Origin: Pseudomonadota bacterium
Lineage (GTDB): Bacteria; Pseudomonadota; Gammaproteobacteria; Burkholderiales; Sulfuriferulaceae
Reading direction: 5' to 3'
DNA length: 35,978 nt
Assembly (NCBI GenBank): GCA_021782795.1
Contig: JAJXUP010000005.1
Span: forward strand, 1-35,978
In this document: positions 16,928 through 25,504 of the stretch, one piece after another
Layout: every line of letters begins with the position of its first letter
How positions within the stretch are numbered: the stretch's first letter is position 1
The notes under the pieces: generated by a model
The model's database searches: none
What the model was told of the DNA's origin: nothing
What the model saw: the letters and a program-made list of their open reading frames with translations, nothing else
Program-made: the position numbers and the translations under genes

Positions 16928-19009
16928 GTGATCGCACTTTTCCCCAATAGTCCCTTCCGCCTGCATCAGCCATTTCCGCCCGCCGGCGATCAGCCGCAGG
17001 CCATCGAACATCTCGTGGATGGAGTGGAAGATGGACTGGCCTGGCAAACCCTGCTGGGCGTGACCGGTTCCGGCAAGACCTATACCATGGCCAATGTCAT
17101 CGCGCGGCTGGGCCGGCCGGCCATGATCATGGCACCCAACAAGACACTTGCAGCCCAGCTGTATGCCGAAATGCGCGAGTTCTTCCCGGAGAATTCGGTC
17201 GAGTATTTCGTGTCGTATTACGATTATTACCAGCCCGAAGCTTATGTTCCGTCACGCGATCTGTTCATCGAGAAGGATTCCAGCGTCAACGAGCACATCG
17301 AACAGATGCGTCTGTCGGCCACCAAGGCGCTGCTCGAACGCAAGGACAGCGTGATCGTAGCCACTGTTTCGGCGATTTACGGCATCGGCGATCCGGTGGA
17401 CTATCATCAGATGATCCTGCACCTGCGCCAGGGTGAGCGGCTCAACCAGCGCGATGCGCTGCAGCGGCTGGTGGCGATGCAGTATACGCGCAATGAAATG
17501 GAATTCCGCCGGGGCGTCTTCCGCGTGCGTGGCGACGTGATTGACATCTTTCCGGCGGAGAATGCCGAGCACGCCGTGCGGCTGTCGCTGTTCGACGACG
17601 AGATCGAAGCGATTGCGCTGTTCGATCCGCTTACCGGCGCCATTGAGCGCAAGGTACCGCGCTTCACTGTCTATCCGTCCAGTCATTACGTCACACCGCG
17701 CAGTACCACGTTGCGCGCGATCGAGGCCATCAAGCTCGAATTGCGCGATCGACTCGATGAGCTGTATCGCGACAATCGCCTGGTGGAGGCACAACGGCTT
17801 GAACAGCGCACGCGCTTCGATCTGGAGATGATGAACGAACTCGGCTTCTGCAAGGGCATCGAGAATTATTCGCGCCACCTGTCCGGTCGCAAGGCCGGCG
17901 AACCACCGCCCACGCTGATCGACTACCTGCCGGCCGATGCGCTGATGATCATCGATGAATCGCATGTCACCATCCCGCAGATCGGCGGCATGTACCGCGG
18001 CGATCGCGCGCGCAAGGAAAATCTGGTGCACTACGGGTTCCGTCTGCCTTCTGCGGTCGATAACCGGCCGCTGCGTTTCGACGAGTTCGAACGCATCATG
18101 CGCCAGACGATTTTCGTTTCCGCCACGCCCGCAGAATATGAGCGCACGCACCAGGCCCAGGTGGTGGAACAGGTGGTGCGGCCGACCGGCCTGATCGATC
18201 CGGAGATCGAAGTGCGCCCGGCCTCGACCCAGGTGGATGACGTGTTGTCGGAAATCCGTCGCTGTACGGCGCTCGGCGAGCGGGTGCTGGTGACCACGCT
18301 CACCAAGCGCATGTCGGAAAACCTGACGGAGTTTCTTGGCGAACACGGGGTGCGCGTACGTTACCTGCATTCCGACATCGATACCGTGGAACGGGTGGAA
18401 ATTATCCGTGACTTGCGGCTAGGCATTTTTGACGTGCTGGTGGGCATCAACCTGTTGCGCGAGGGGCTGGACATCCCGGAGGTGTCGTTGGTGGCGATTC
18501 TCGATGCTGACAAGGAAGGTTTCCTGCGCTCCGAACGTTCGCTGATCCAGACCATCGGCCGGGCGGCGCGCCACCTGAACGGGCGCGCTATCCTCTATGG
18601 CGATCGCGTGACCGCGTCGATGCAGCGGGCCATGGGCGAGAATGAACGCCGCCGGGAGAAACAGCTTGAATTCAATCGTCAGCACGGGATCGTGCCGCGT
18701 GGCGTGGTCAAGCAGATCAAGGATATCATCGAAGGCGCGCGCGAAGGTGTGACCACGACGCATGGAGTGCATCGTGTGGCTGTGGCCGAGACGGAGGCCG
18801 GGTATCGCGCCCGCGACGAGAAGGCGCTGGCACGCGAAATCCGTCAGCTGGAAAAATCGATGCTTGAAGCCGCACGCAATCTGGAATTCGAGCAGGCAGC
18901 ACGGTTGCGTGACGAATTGCGCCGCATGAAGGTGGAACTGTTCGGCGTGGAGGGCCAGGATGGCGCCGAGTTATTTCCCGACGGGCGCGACAGCGGCCGG
19001 GCAGCATAG
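16928..19009 (+). CDS. uvrB: Excinuclease ABC subunit B
   Basis: A 693-residue UvrB, the damage-verifying helicase-like subunit of nucleotide excision repair. Walker A GVTGSGKT is at 44-51. The beta-hairpin region with [15 protein letters not shown] follows, then the helicase motifs DESHVTIPQ and FVSATP. The C-terminal UVR motif (about 640-675), which contacts UvrC, ends the protein. The GTG at 16928 is chosen because GGGGG at 16914-16918 is well placed and the protein then starts like other UvrB proteins; the frame opens earlier at 16871 with an unrelated stretch. It loads after UvrA and recruits UvrC. No other uvr gene is nearby. Confidence 0.97.
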   Translation: MIALFPNSPFRLHQPFPPAGDQPQAIEHLVDGVEDGLAWQTLLGVTGSGKTYTMANVIARLGRPAMIMAPNKTLAAQLYAEMREFFPENSVEYFVSYYDYYQPEAYVPSRDLFIEKDSSVNEHIEQMRLSATKALLERKDSVIVATVSAIYGIGDPVDYHQMILHLRQGERLNQRDALQRLVAMQYTRNEMEFRRGVFRVRGDVIDIFPAENAEHAVRLSLFDDEIEAIALFDPLTGAIERKVPRFTVYPSSHYVTPRSTTLRAIEAIKLELRDRLDELYRDNRLVEAQRLEQRTRFDLEMMNELGFCKGIENYSRHLSGRKAGEPPPTLIDYLPADALMIIDESHVTIPQIGGMYRGDRARKENLVHYGFRLPSAVDNRPLRFDEFERIMRQTIFVSATPAEYERTHQAQVVEQVVRPTGLIDPEIEVRPASTQVDDVLSEIRRCTALGERVLVTTLTKRMSENLTEFLGEHGVRVRYLHSDIDTVERVEIIRDLRLGIFDVLVGINLLREGLDIPEVSLVAILDADKEGFLRSERSLIQTIGRAARHLNGRAILYGDRVTASMQRAMGENERRREKQLEFNRQHGIVPRGVVKQIKDIIEGAREGVTTTHGVHRVAVAETEAGYRARDEKALAREIRQLEKSMLEAARNLEFEQAARLRDELRRMKVELFGVEGQDGAELFPDGRDSGRAA

Positions 19010-19319
19010 CATGCCAGGCGTGATTCGCGGTCAGGGACTGTTCCCGTCGACAAGACGTACGACACGGCCATCGGTTTGCCTGGCCCCATCCCAGCCGGGT
19101 TGCATTTTCTTCGGTGCTCCATTGCCCTGTCGGGTTGGGTTTCGTGGCGCTGCCGACCACTGGTGCCGGCTGTGCCGTGATGCAACCCCTGTCGACAGCC
19201 TCGCGATTCGTGAGGGTCTGGATCAGCGCTTTTCCGGGAGGCGCATGAGCGGATACCGGCATACGCATGCGCCAGGCCCGCCCGTACTTGCCCCGGACGC
19301 CGCGTCGGGTTGAACGGCG
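19010..19319. other. 310-base gap between uvrB and comEC
   Basis: I see no convincing gene, RNA or strong promoter here. Open frames crossing it on the minus strand run far into uvrB and comEC and have no family features. At 19245-19313 there is a 22-codon frame with a decent ribosome-binding site, in the same frame as comEC and ending 6 bases before its ATG. It may be a leader peptide or chance. Confidence 0.4.
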
Positions 19320-21671
19320 ATGCGTGCGGCGGTGCTGGCCTGTGTTGCGGGGGTGTGGGGGTTGCAACAGCTGGCTGCGCTGCCATCCATACGTTGGCTG
19401 TGGTTGTTGCCAGTCGGTGCGGTCAGCATCTGGATGTTGCCGTCCAGCGCGGGCTGGCAGGCGGCACGGCGGCTGGCATGGCTGTTGCTGTGTGTGGCGC
19501 TGGGATTCGGCTGGGCCCTGTGGCGTGCCGACCTGCGTCTGGCTGATGCGTTGTCGCCGCAATGGAGCGGCATGGACGTGCAGCTGGAAGGCGTGGTGGC
19601 CGGATTGCCGCAGGCGGGAGCGCACGGCGAGCGATTCGGTTTCGATGTGCTGCAGGTGCTGACTCCGGGTGCGGTCGTGCCGCAACATGTGCGGCTGGTG
19701 CTGTCCGGGCAGAACGGAAACTCGTCGGTGCGGCCTGGCCAGCGTTGGCGCTGGACGGTCCGGCTGTGGTCGCCGCATGCCAGCGAGAACCCCCATGTCG
19801 CAGATGCCGAAGCCGGCTGGTTTGCCAGCGACGTGCGCGCCTTCGGTGTGGTGCTTCAGCGTCCTGTCGCGGTGCTGGTCGATGCGCGCGCGCACCGTCT
19901 GGGCGACTGGATCGACCGCTTGCGTGCAGCCATCGACGCCCGTTTCGATCGTGTGCCCGGTACTGCGCCCTATGCTGGCGTGCTCAAGGCGCTGGCGGTG
20001 GGCGATCAGTCGACAATCAGCACGGCGCAATGGCAGTTGTTTCAGCACACCGGGATTGTGCACCTGGTTTCGATTTCCGGGTCACACGTGACCCTGCTGG
20101 CCGGAATGATCTATGCCGGCGTGCTGTGGCTGTGGCGCGCGAGCATGGGCCTGTCGAGCCGACTTGCGGCGCAGCGTGCAGCGGCACTGGGCGGTGCGCT
20201 GGCCGCGCTTGGCTATGTAGCGCTGGCCGGATGGGGCATTCCCGCGCAGCGTACGCTGGTCATGTTGTGGGTGGCGGCGCTGGCTCAATGGAGCGGACGC
20301 GGGCTGGCACCCACGCGCATGCTTGCTCTGGCACTGCTGGCCGTGTGCGTGTTCGATCCGTGGGCGGTGCTTGCGCCCGGATTCTGGCTCTCGTTCGGCG
20401 CGGTCGGCTTGTTGCTGTTTGTCAGTGCGGCGCGGGTCGGTACCGTGCCGCCCTGGCGGCAATGGTGGCGCGCGCAATGGGCGGTGACGCTGGGACTGGC
20501 GCCGTTGTTGCTCGGCTGGTTCGATCAGGTGTCACTGGTGTCGCCGCTGGCCAATGCCGTGGCCATTCCGCTGGTGGAAATGCTGGTGACGCCGTTGACG
20601 CTGGCGGGTTGCGTGCCGGGGTTTGATGTGCCGTTGCACTGGGCCGCGACGTTGTGCGGCGTGCTGGTATGGTGGCTGCGCCTGCTCGACCGCTGGCCCG
20701 TGTGGCAGCCTGCGATACCCGCAACCGGGGTGCTGGTGTTGTTGTTGGCGGGTGTGTTCTGGAGTCTGTTGCCGCGCGGCATGCCGGCGCGCTGGCTGGG
20801 CGGCCTTGTCTGGCTGCCCGTGCTGTTTGCGCCGGCTGCCCGACCGGATAACGGCGCCTTGTGGGTGGATGTGCTCGATGTGGGGCAGGGGTTGGCGGTG
20901 GCGCTGCGTACGCGCCATCATGCCTGGCTGTTTGACACCGGGCCGCCTGGTGCAGGGGGTGGGTCCGATAGCGGCGAACGCATTGTACTGCCCTGGCTGC
21001 GCGGCGAGGGCGTCGGTCGGCTCGATGCGCTGGTGCTGTCACACGACGACAATGACCATACGGGGGGTGCACGTTCGGTGCTGTCGGTGCTGCCGGCTGG
21101 CGAGGTGTTGACCTCGCTGCCGCGTGGTCATGGGGTGCTCAGTACGTTTCGTGGCACGGTCGTGCCCTGCGTGCAGGGCCAGACATGGGTGGCGGACGGG
21201 GTGCGTTTTGCCGTGCTGCATCCGTCGCAGCGCAGTTATGCCGACAGCCGTCTGCGCGATAACCACCGCAGTTGCGTGCTGCGCGCCGAAAGCGCCGGTG
21301 GCAGCGTGCTGGTGGCAGCGGATATCGAAGCTGCCGACGAGTCGCAGATGGTGGCGGCTTATGGCGCAGAACTGCACAGCATGCTGCTGGTGGCGCCGCA
21401 TCATGGCAGCCGGACATCATCGACGACAGATTTTATTGCCGCTGTGCGGCCCGCATGGGTAATATTTACCGTGGGGGCGCATAACCGCTTCGGTCATCCG
21501 CATGGCGAAGTGGTGGCGCGCTATCGGGCACAGGGCTGTGCGTTGTGGCGCAGCGACCGTGCCGGACTGGTTGCCGTGCGCTTTTCACCGCACCGGCCGC
21601 CGCAGATTTCAGCCTGGCGCGTCGAGCACCAGCGCTACTGGATGGATGGAGTGAACGAACGATCATGGTAA
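19320..21671 (+). CDS. comEC: DNA internalization-related competence protein ComEC/Rec2
   Basis: A 783-residue ComEC, the inner-membrane channel through which one strand of incoming DNA passes during natural transformation. Several N-terminal helices flank the extracytoplasmic OB-like domain (about 60-180). The central competence domain contains HLVSISGSHVTLLAG and about ten membrane helices. The C-terminal metallo-beta-lactamase-like domain begins at DVLDVGQGLAVALRT and includes SHDDNDHTGG (HxxxDH metal motif) and APHHGSRTSS. All three expected parts are present and uninterrupted, so the gene looks functional. The ATG at 19320 has only a weak ribosome-binding site, but upstream is an in-frame TGA. 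Its stop overlaps the relA start. Other competence genes are not in this window. Confidence 0.95.
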   Translation: MRAAVLACVAGVWGLQQLAALPSIRWLWLLPVGAVSIWMLPSSAGWQAARRLAWLLLCVALGFGWALWRADLRLADALSPQWSGMDVQLEGVVAGLPQAGAHGERFGFDVLQVLTPGAVVPQHVRLVLSGQNGNSSVRPGQRWRWTVRLWSPHASENPHVADAEAGWFASDVRAFGVVLQRPVAVLVDARAHRLGDWIDRLRAAIDARFDRVPGTAPYAGVLKALAVGDQSTISTAQWQLFQHTGIVHLVSISGSHVTLLAGMIYAGVLWLWRASMGLSSRLAAQRAAALGGALAALGYVALAGWGIPAQRTLVMLWVAALAQWSGRGLAPTRMLALALLAVCVFDPWAVLAPGFWLSFGAVGLLLFVSAARVGTVPPWRQWWRAQWAVTLGLAPLLLGWFDQVSLVSPLANAVAIPLVEMLVTPLTLAGCVPGFDVPLHWAATLCGVLVWWLRLLDRWPVWQPAIPATGVLVLLLAGVFWSLLPRGMPARWLGGLVWLPVLFAPAARPDNGALWVDVLDVGQGLAVALRTRHHAWLFDTGPPGAGGGSDSGERIVLPWLRGEGVGRLDALVLSHDDNDHTGGARSVLSVLPAGEVLTSLPRGHGVLSTFRGTVVPCVQGQTWVADGVRFAVLHPSQRSYADSRLRDNHRSCVLRAESAGGSVLVAADIEAADESQMVAAYGAELHSMLLVAPHHGSRTSSTTDFIAAVRPAWVIFTVGAHNRFGHPHGEVVARYRAQGCALWRSDRAGLVAVRFSPHRPPQISAWRVEHQRYWMDGVNERSW

Positions 21672-23806
21672 CCAGGCAGGACGGCCTGTCGGCGCCGGAA
21701 CTGGCTGACTGGAAAGCATCGCTGGCACAACTGGCGGCGGAGTTCGATGCCGATGGGCTGGCACGCCTTGACGCGGTCGCGCAATGGCGCCTCGACGGTC
21801 AGGCATCGGCCATTGCCTGGCCCGATGCGCTCGGGATCGCGATGCTGGTCGCCGGGTTGCATCTCGATGCCGACTGTGTGGCGGCCGTGCTGCTGCTTGG
21901 TTGCGATACCCGGGATGCGCCACTGCCGGCCGAGGCGGTCGTGCTGGCGCAGGGTGTCGAACGGCTGCAGGATATTGGCGGGTTGCTGGCCGGAGAACGC
22001 CGTGACCGGCGAGATGCACAGGGTCAGGCGGAGAACCTGCGTCAGATGCTGCTGGCCATGGTTAGCGACATCCGGGTGGTGCTCATCAAGCTTGCCGAAC
22101 GGCTGCATGCGCTGCGGCGCGCCATCCAGAGCAACGATGCTGCGCTGCAGCGCCAACTGGCGCTCGAAATGCAGGGATTGTTCGCCCCGCTTGCCAACCG
22201 GCTCGGTGTATGGCAGATCAAATGGGAAATGGAAGACCTGGCGTTTCGTATTCTCGATGCCGCCAACTACCAGCGCATTGCGCGCCTGCTCGACGAAAAA
22301 CGGCTGGACCGTGAGCGTTACATTACTGCAGTGGTCGAACGGTTGCGCGCCGAGCTTGATGCAGCCGGAATCCGTGCGCAGGTGACCGGCCGACCCAAAC
22401 ACATCGTCAGCATCATCAACAAGATGAACCGCAAGCATCTGGATTTCGAGCAGATCTATGATATCCGGGCAGTGCGCATTCTGGTCGATGAGGTGCGTGA
22501 CTGCTACGCCGCGCTGGGTCTGGTTCACCACCTGTGGCAGCCGATCGCCGGTGAATTCGACGATTACATCGCCCATCCGAAAAGCAATGATTACCGCTCG
22601 CTGCACACCGGGGTGGTCGGGCCGGAAAGCAAGGCACTCGAAGTGCAGATCCGCACCCACGAAATGCATCACCATGCCGAACTTGGCGTGGCGGCGCACT
22701 GGCGTTACAAGGAAGGCGGCAAATCCGACGCACTGGTCGAACGGATCGCCTGGCTGCGCACGATCCTGAGCTGGAAGGATGAAGTGGCCGGTCAGAACGA
22801 ACTGGCGGGGCTGCTGCGCAATGAACTGTTCCAGGATCGCATCTACGTGCTGACACCGCAGGGTCGGGTCATTGATCTGGAGGCCGGCGCAAGCCCGGTT
22901 GATTTCGCTTACCACGTGCATACCGATCTCGGCCACCGTTGCCGTGGGGCCAAGGTTGATGGTGCGATCGTGCCGCTCAATACTCCGCTCAGAAATGGTC
23001 AGCGCGTGGAGATCCTGGCAGTCAGGCAGGGCGGACCGAGTCGCGACTGGCTGAATCCGGCGCTGGGATATCTGGCCAGTCCGCGGGCGCGCGCCAAGGT
23101 ACGTCATTGGTTTCGTGCCGAGTATTTTGCCGAGCATGTTGCTGCCGGACGTGACGTGCTCGAACGCGAGCAACGCCGCACCCGTCTGACGGATGTCAGT
23201 CACGAGAAACTGGCTGCCCGGTTAGGTCATGCACGGGTGGAGGACATGCTGGCTGCGCTGGGCCGTGGGGAGATCGGCCCGCAAGTGCTGGCAGACGCCA
23301 TGCGTGCACTGAGTCAGCCGATCTCGCCGCTGCGCGATACGACGAAAAACCGGCCACAGCCGGTTGCGGTGACGCAATCGGTTCTGATCGAAGGCGTAGC
23401 CGGGCTGCCAGTGGTACTGGCGCGCTGTTGCAATCCGGCACCGCCAGCGGGCATCGTGGCCTATGCCACCCTCGGCCGCGGCATGACCGTGCACCGACGC
23501 ACCTGTGCGAACATGCTGCGGGTGGATGCCGGGCGCCAGGACCGGTTGCTGGCAGCGTCCTGGAGCGGCGAGACGCAACTGGCTCCTGCGGAGATCCTGG
23601 TGGAGGCGTTTGATCGGCAAGGGTTGTTGCGCGACGTGTCTGCGTTGCTTACGCGGGAGAAAGTGTTCGTGGTGCGCGTCAATACCGAATCAAGCGGCGA
23701 CCTTGCGGAAATGCACTTTCAGGTGCACGCGCATCGGTCGCTTGAGCGGGTGCTGGAAAAGATTCGCAATCTTCCCGACGTATTGCAGGCTGTGCGGCTG
23801 AGCTGA
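21665..23806 (+). CDS. relA: (p)ppGpp synthetase RelA
   Basis: A 713-residue long RelA/SpoT homologue of the monofunctional RelA type. The N-terminal hydrolase-like domain (about 30-200) lacks the HD and following acidic metal-binding motif: where HDxxED is expected the sequence reads LGCDTRDA. It should therefore not degrade (p)ppGpp. The synthetase domain has EFDDYIAHPKSNDYRSLHT, with the acidic EFDD (297-300) typical of RelA rather than the basic version of bifunctional enzymes. TGS (about 390-450) and C-terminal ACT (about 640-713) domains mediate ribosome sensing. The ATG at 21665 overlaps the comEC stop, suggesting coupled translation. A separate SpoT should exist elsewhere in the genome. 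Confidence 0.95.
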   Translation: MVTRQDGLSAPELADWKASLAQLAAEFDADGLARLDAVAQWRLDGQASAIAWPDALGIAMLVAGLHLDADCVAAVLLLGCDTRDAPLPAEAVVLAQGVERLQDIGGLLAGERRDRRDAQGQAENLRQMLLAMVSDIRVVLIKLAERLHALRRAIQSNDAALQRQLALEMQGLFAPLANRLGVWQIKWEMEDLAFRILDAANYQRIARLLDEKRLDRERYITAVVERLRAELDAAGIRAQVTGRPKHIVSIINKMNRKHLDFEQIYDIRAVRILVDEVRDCYAALGLVHHLWQPIAGEFDDYIAHPKSNDYRSLHTGVVGPESKALEVQIRTHEMHHHAELGVAAHWRYKEGGKSDALVERIAWLRTILSWKDEVAGQNELAGLLRNELFQDRIYVLTPQGRVIDLEAGASPVDFAYHVHTDLGHRCRGAKVDGAIVPLNTPLRNGQRVEILAVRQGGPSRDWLNPALGYLASPRARAKVRHWFRAEYFAEHVAAGRDVLEREQRRTRLTDVSHEKLAARLGHARVEDMLAALGRGEIGPQVLADAMRALSQPISPLRDTTKNRPQPVAVTQSVLIEGVAGLPVVLARCCNPAPPAGIVAYATLGRGMTVHRRTCANMLRVDAGRQDRLLAASWSGETQLAPAEILVEAFDRQGLLRDVSALLTREKVFVVRVNTESSGDLAEMHFQVHAHRSLERVLEKIRNLPDVLQAVRLS

Positions 23807-23980
23807 AGGTGTGTCTCGACAAATCTGCGGCACCGGCCAGGGCTGCATTGCTCCGTGCTCGTCCGTTCGCCTGTCTGGTACCGTGCTCTTAAGTATTTAT
23901 ATCAATTTTCGTCAATTTGCAGATATTTTATTTTGCAAACTCCAGAAAAAAATTTTATTTATTTTTACTTAAGTTATTTT

Positions 23981-23999
23981 TAAGCAATATTGTTGCTTA
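23981..23999. repeat. TAAGCAA inverted repeat, with a third copy beside it
   Basis: TAAGCAA-TATTG-TTGCTTA is a perfect inverted repeat with 7-base arms and a 5-base spacer. A further direct copy of TAAGCAA follows at 24001-24007. It sits in the most AT-rich part of the flhDC upstream region, just before the first CCCTAAAGTTT motif. It could be a binding site for a dimeric regulator; there is no direct evidence. Confidence 0.5.
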
Positions 24000-24013
24000 T
24001 TAAGCAATCCCCC

Positions 24014-24040
24014 TAAAGTTTTCTTCAGGCGGTTCGTAAA
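24014..24040 (+). promoter_or_regulatory. Weak sigma28-like motif
   Basis: TAAAGTTT (24014-24021) is a perfect FliA -35 element, preceded by CCC as in the stronger copy downstream. At the N11 spacing the -10 reads TTCGTAAA, matching only about half of GCCGATAA. It may be a degenerate second promoter or only a repeat of the -35 box. Confidence 0.3.
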
Positions 24041-24110
24041 TGGTTCAGATGTCGGTGATTGGGGTTGAAAGTTGCGATGAAAAAAGATGTGATTTTTTTT
24101 CAGGCAACCC

Positions 24111-24137
24111 TAAAGTTTCAGAAACTCCATCCGATAA
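24111..24137 (+). promoter_or_regulatory. Sigma28 (FliA)-type promoter pointing toward flhDC
   Basis: TAAAGTTT (24111-24118), an 11-base spacer and TCCGATAA (24130-24137) match the FliA consensus TAAAGTTT-N11-GCCGATAA at 15 of 16 positions. Expected start of transcription is near 24144, reading toward flhD about 390 bases away. A 13-base palindrome, AGTTTCAGAAACT (24114-24126), overlaps the -35 and spacer and could be an operator. In enteric bacteria flhDC sits above FliA, so a FliA promoter here implies feedback on the master regulator or a separate FliA-dependent RNA. Confidence 0.7.
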
Positions 24138-24150
24138 CTGCTGAAACGGG

Positions 24151-24167
24151 GCAATTTTTTTAATTGC
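24151..24167 (+). other. Hairpin GCAATT-T5-AATTGC in the flhDC leader
   Basis: A 6-bp stem with a five-T loop begins about 7 bases after the predicted start of the sigma28 transcript, so it would lie at the very 5' end of that RNA. It could stabilise the RNA or affect early elongation. It lacks a following T-tract and is AT-rich, so I do not call it a terminator. Confidence 0.35.
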
Positions 24168-24237
24168 TGCGTGTGCCGTAAATCCGGTTTTTTGGTTTCG
24201 CCGAGTCGGTGTCTGTCTGACATGAGATGCGTCCGGG

Positions 24238-24250
24238 GATAACCGTTATC
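24238..24250. repeat. GATAAC-C-GTTATC palindrome
   Basis: A perfect 13-base palindrome in the middle of the flhDC leader region. It is flanked by TCCGG on the left and CCGGA on the right, which can pair around it. It may be a protein-binding site or part of an RNA stem. Confidence 0.35.
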
Positions 24251-24300
24251 AACAGCAACCGGATGTTTTTGTTGTTTTTTATCAGATTGTGGTTCTTGAG

Positions 24301-24317
24301 GCCAATAAAAAATTGGC
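24301..24317 (+). other. Hairpin GCCAAT-A5-ATTGGC in the flhDC leader
   Basis: A perfect 6-bp stem with a five-A loop, the same geometry as the T-loop hairpin at 24151. It is followed by TGTTTCTGCT rather than a clean T-run, so termination is doubtful. It may be the 3' structure of a short RNA started at the sigma28 promoter, or a leader element. Confidence 0.35.
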
Positions 24318-24536
24318 TGTTTCTGCTCGTCTGTAGGTTTTTATCTGTCACGCCTCCCTCCCTGGTTTCGTACATAAAATACGGAATCGTGCTTATTTTC
24401 GCTTTTTTTCATCCGTACCAATATGCAGCCATGCCGGCGGAATTGGTGCGCGGTGCAAACCGGAATCGCTCAACAGGATTTGCATCCGCGTACTGACCGC
24501 ATAAGACTTGTGCAGGATGATTTAAGGGGGAACGTG

Positions 24537-24854
24537 ATGACTGCCAATGACCTGTTGTCCGAGATTCGCGACGCCAATCTGAATTACCTGATGCTGGCCC
24601 AGCAGATGATCCGTGCCGATCGTGAGACGGCGATTTTTCGCCTGGGCGTCGACGGTCAGATTGCCGAGCTGCTCGAAGGGTTGAGTAATGCTCAGCTGTT
24701 GCGACTGGCATCGAGCAACATGATGTTGGCGCGGTTCCGTTTCGAGGACAGCGCCATCCTGGGCATGCTGACGCATCCGCACAAGGATCGTGCTTTGGGG
24801 CATGCGCATTCTGCCATCCTCATGGCCGGTCAGCCGGTCGAAGAAGCGCACTGA
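24537..24854 (+). CDS. flhD: Flagellar transcriptional activator FlhD
   Basis: A 105-residue FlhD, half of the FlhD4C2 master activator of flagellar class II genes. The N-terminus NDLLSEIRDANLNYLMLAQQ is characteristic, and the DNA-contacting helix region around residues 75-95 is intact. There is no cysteine, so the intersubunit disulfide of E. coli FlhD cannot form. The ATG at 24537 is preferred over the GTG at 24534 because of spacing from GGGGG at 24526-24530. flhC follows after 13 bases. Its upstream region is long and AT-rich with a FliA-type promoter, suggesting complex control. Confidence 0.94.
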   Translation: MTANDLLSEIRDANLNYLMLAQQMIRADRETAIFRLGVDGQIAELLEGLSNAQLLRLASSNMMLARFRFEDSAILGMLTHPHKDRALGHAHSAILMAGQPVEEAH

Positions 24855-24867
24855 TACGGAGGCCGCC

Positions 24868-25422
24868 ATGGCAAAAACCAGCGTCATGACCGAAGCCCAG
24901 GATATTCAGCTTGCCATCGACCTGATCAGGCTGGGCGCACGCCTCCAGTTGCTGGAGTCGGAGACATCGTTGTCGCGCGAGCGTCTGCTCAAGCTGTACA
25001 AGGAACTCAAGGGTGCATCGCCTCCCAAAGGTATGCTGCCGTTTTCTTCGGACTGGTTTCTGACATGGCAGCCGAACATTCATGCGTCGATTTTCATGAA
25101 CGTCTATCGCTACCTGCAGCGTCACGCTGATGTGGACGGTATCCAGGCGATCATGAAAGCCTTCCGTCTGTATCTTGAGCAGGTCGACCCGGTGGCTGAG
25201 GGTGAAGAACCGGTGTTGTCGCTCACCCGGGCCTGGACGCTGGTGCGTTTCATCGACCACGGCATGCTGTCGATGGCGCGTTGCGACAAGTGCGGCGGCC
25301 ATTTCGTGGTTGACCGCTTCGATCTCCACGCGCATTATGTGTGCGGTTTGTGTCACATGCCATCGCGCGCGGGAAAAACCCGCAAGGCGCGCGAACAGAC
25401 GGCGCTGCAGGCGGCGTGCTGA
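24868..25422 (+). CDS. flhC: Flagellar transcriptional activator FlhC
   Basis: A 184-residue FlhC, the partner of FlhD. The zinc site is complete: Cys139 and Cys142 (CDKC) with Cys159 and Cys162 (CGLC), nearly the numbering of E. coli. DNA recognition residues lie mostly in this subunit. The frame opens at 24790 inside flhD, but the ATG at 24868 has a good GGAGG and gives the family N-terminus (AQDIQLAIDLIRLGARLQLLE). The presence of flhDC limits the host to beta- or gammaproteobacteria, since others use different flagellar master regulators. Confidence 0.95.
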   Translation: MAKTSVMTEAQDIQLAIDLIRLGARLQLLESETSLSRERLLKLYKELKGASPPKGMLPFSSDWFLTWQPNIHASIFMNVYRYLQRHADVDGIQAIMKAFRLYLEQVDPVAEGEEPVLSLTRAWTLVRFIDHGMLSMARCDKCGGHFVVDRFDLHAHYVCGLCHMPSRAGKTRKAREQTALQAAC

Positions 25423-25504
25423 GTCGCGCATCGCCCCGGTGGCTGAATTCCGGGGTGGAAGCAGGTTGTCAGATTCTCTCAGGTTTCGTTTCATCCGCTG
25501 GCCC

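Larger units (their letters stand above)
23807..24536. other. 730-base AT-rich intergenic region upstream of flhD
   Basis: A long region with no convincing gene, strikingly AT-rich for this chromosome (10 G/C among the 60 bases 23941-24000). It contains a sigma28-type promoter, two copies of CCCTAAAGTTT (from 24011 and 24108), a TAAGCAA inverted repeat and two short hairpins. Such AT-rich tracts upstream of flhDC are in other bacteria the landing zone for H-NS-like silencers and many regulators. Frames at 24227-24496 (+) and 24160-24375 (-) are T/A-composition artefacts with no good ribosome-binding site. Confidence 0.7.

Noticed and set aside
18726-20063. 445-codon minus-strand frame spanning the uvrB-comEC gap
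   Set aside because: It runs deep into both uvrB and comEC, with Arg/Pro/His-rich composition typical of shadow frames.
24088-24104. Possible CRP site (TGTGA followed by T-run and TCAGG) near the sigma28 promoter
   Set aside because: Only the left half-site fits, and the right half is both poor and wrongly spaced (7 rather than 6 bases).
24227-24496. 89-codon hydrophobic frame in the flhDC upstream region
   Set aside because: Its Phe/Leu/Ile content follows from T-rich DNA, there is no good ribosome-binding site, it shows no family features and it ends just before flhD. Conservation in relatives would change this view.
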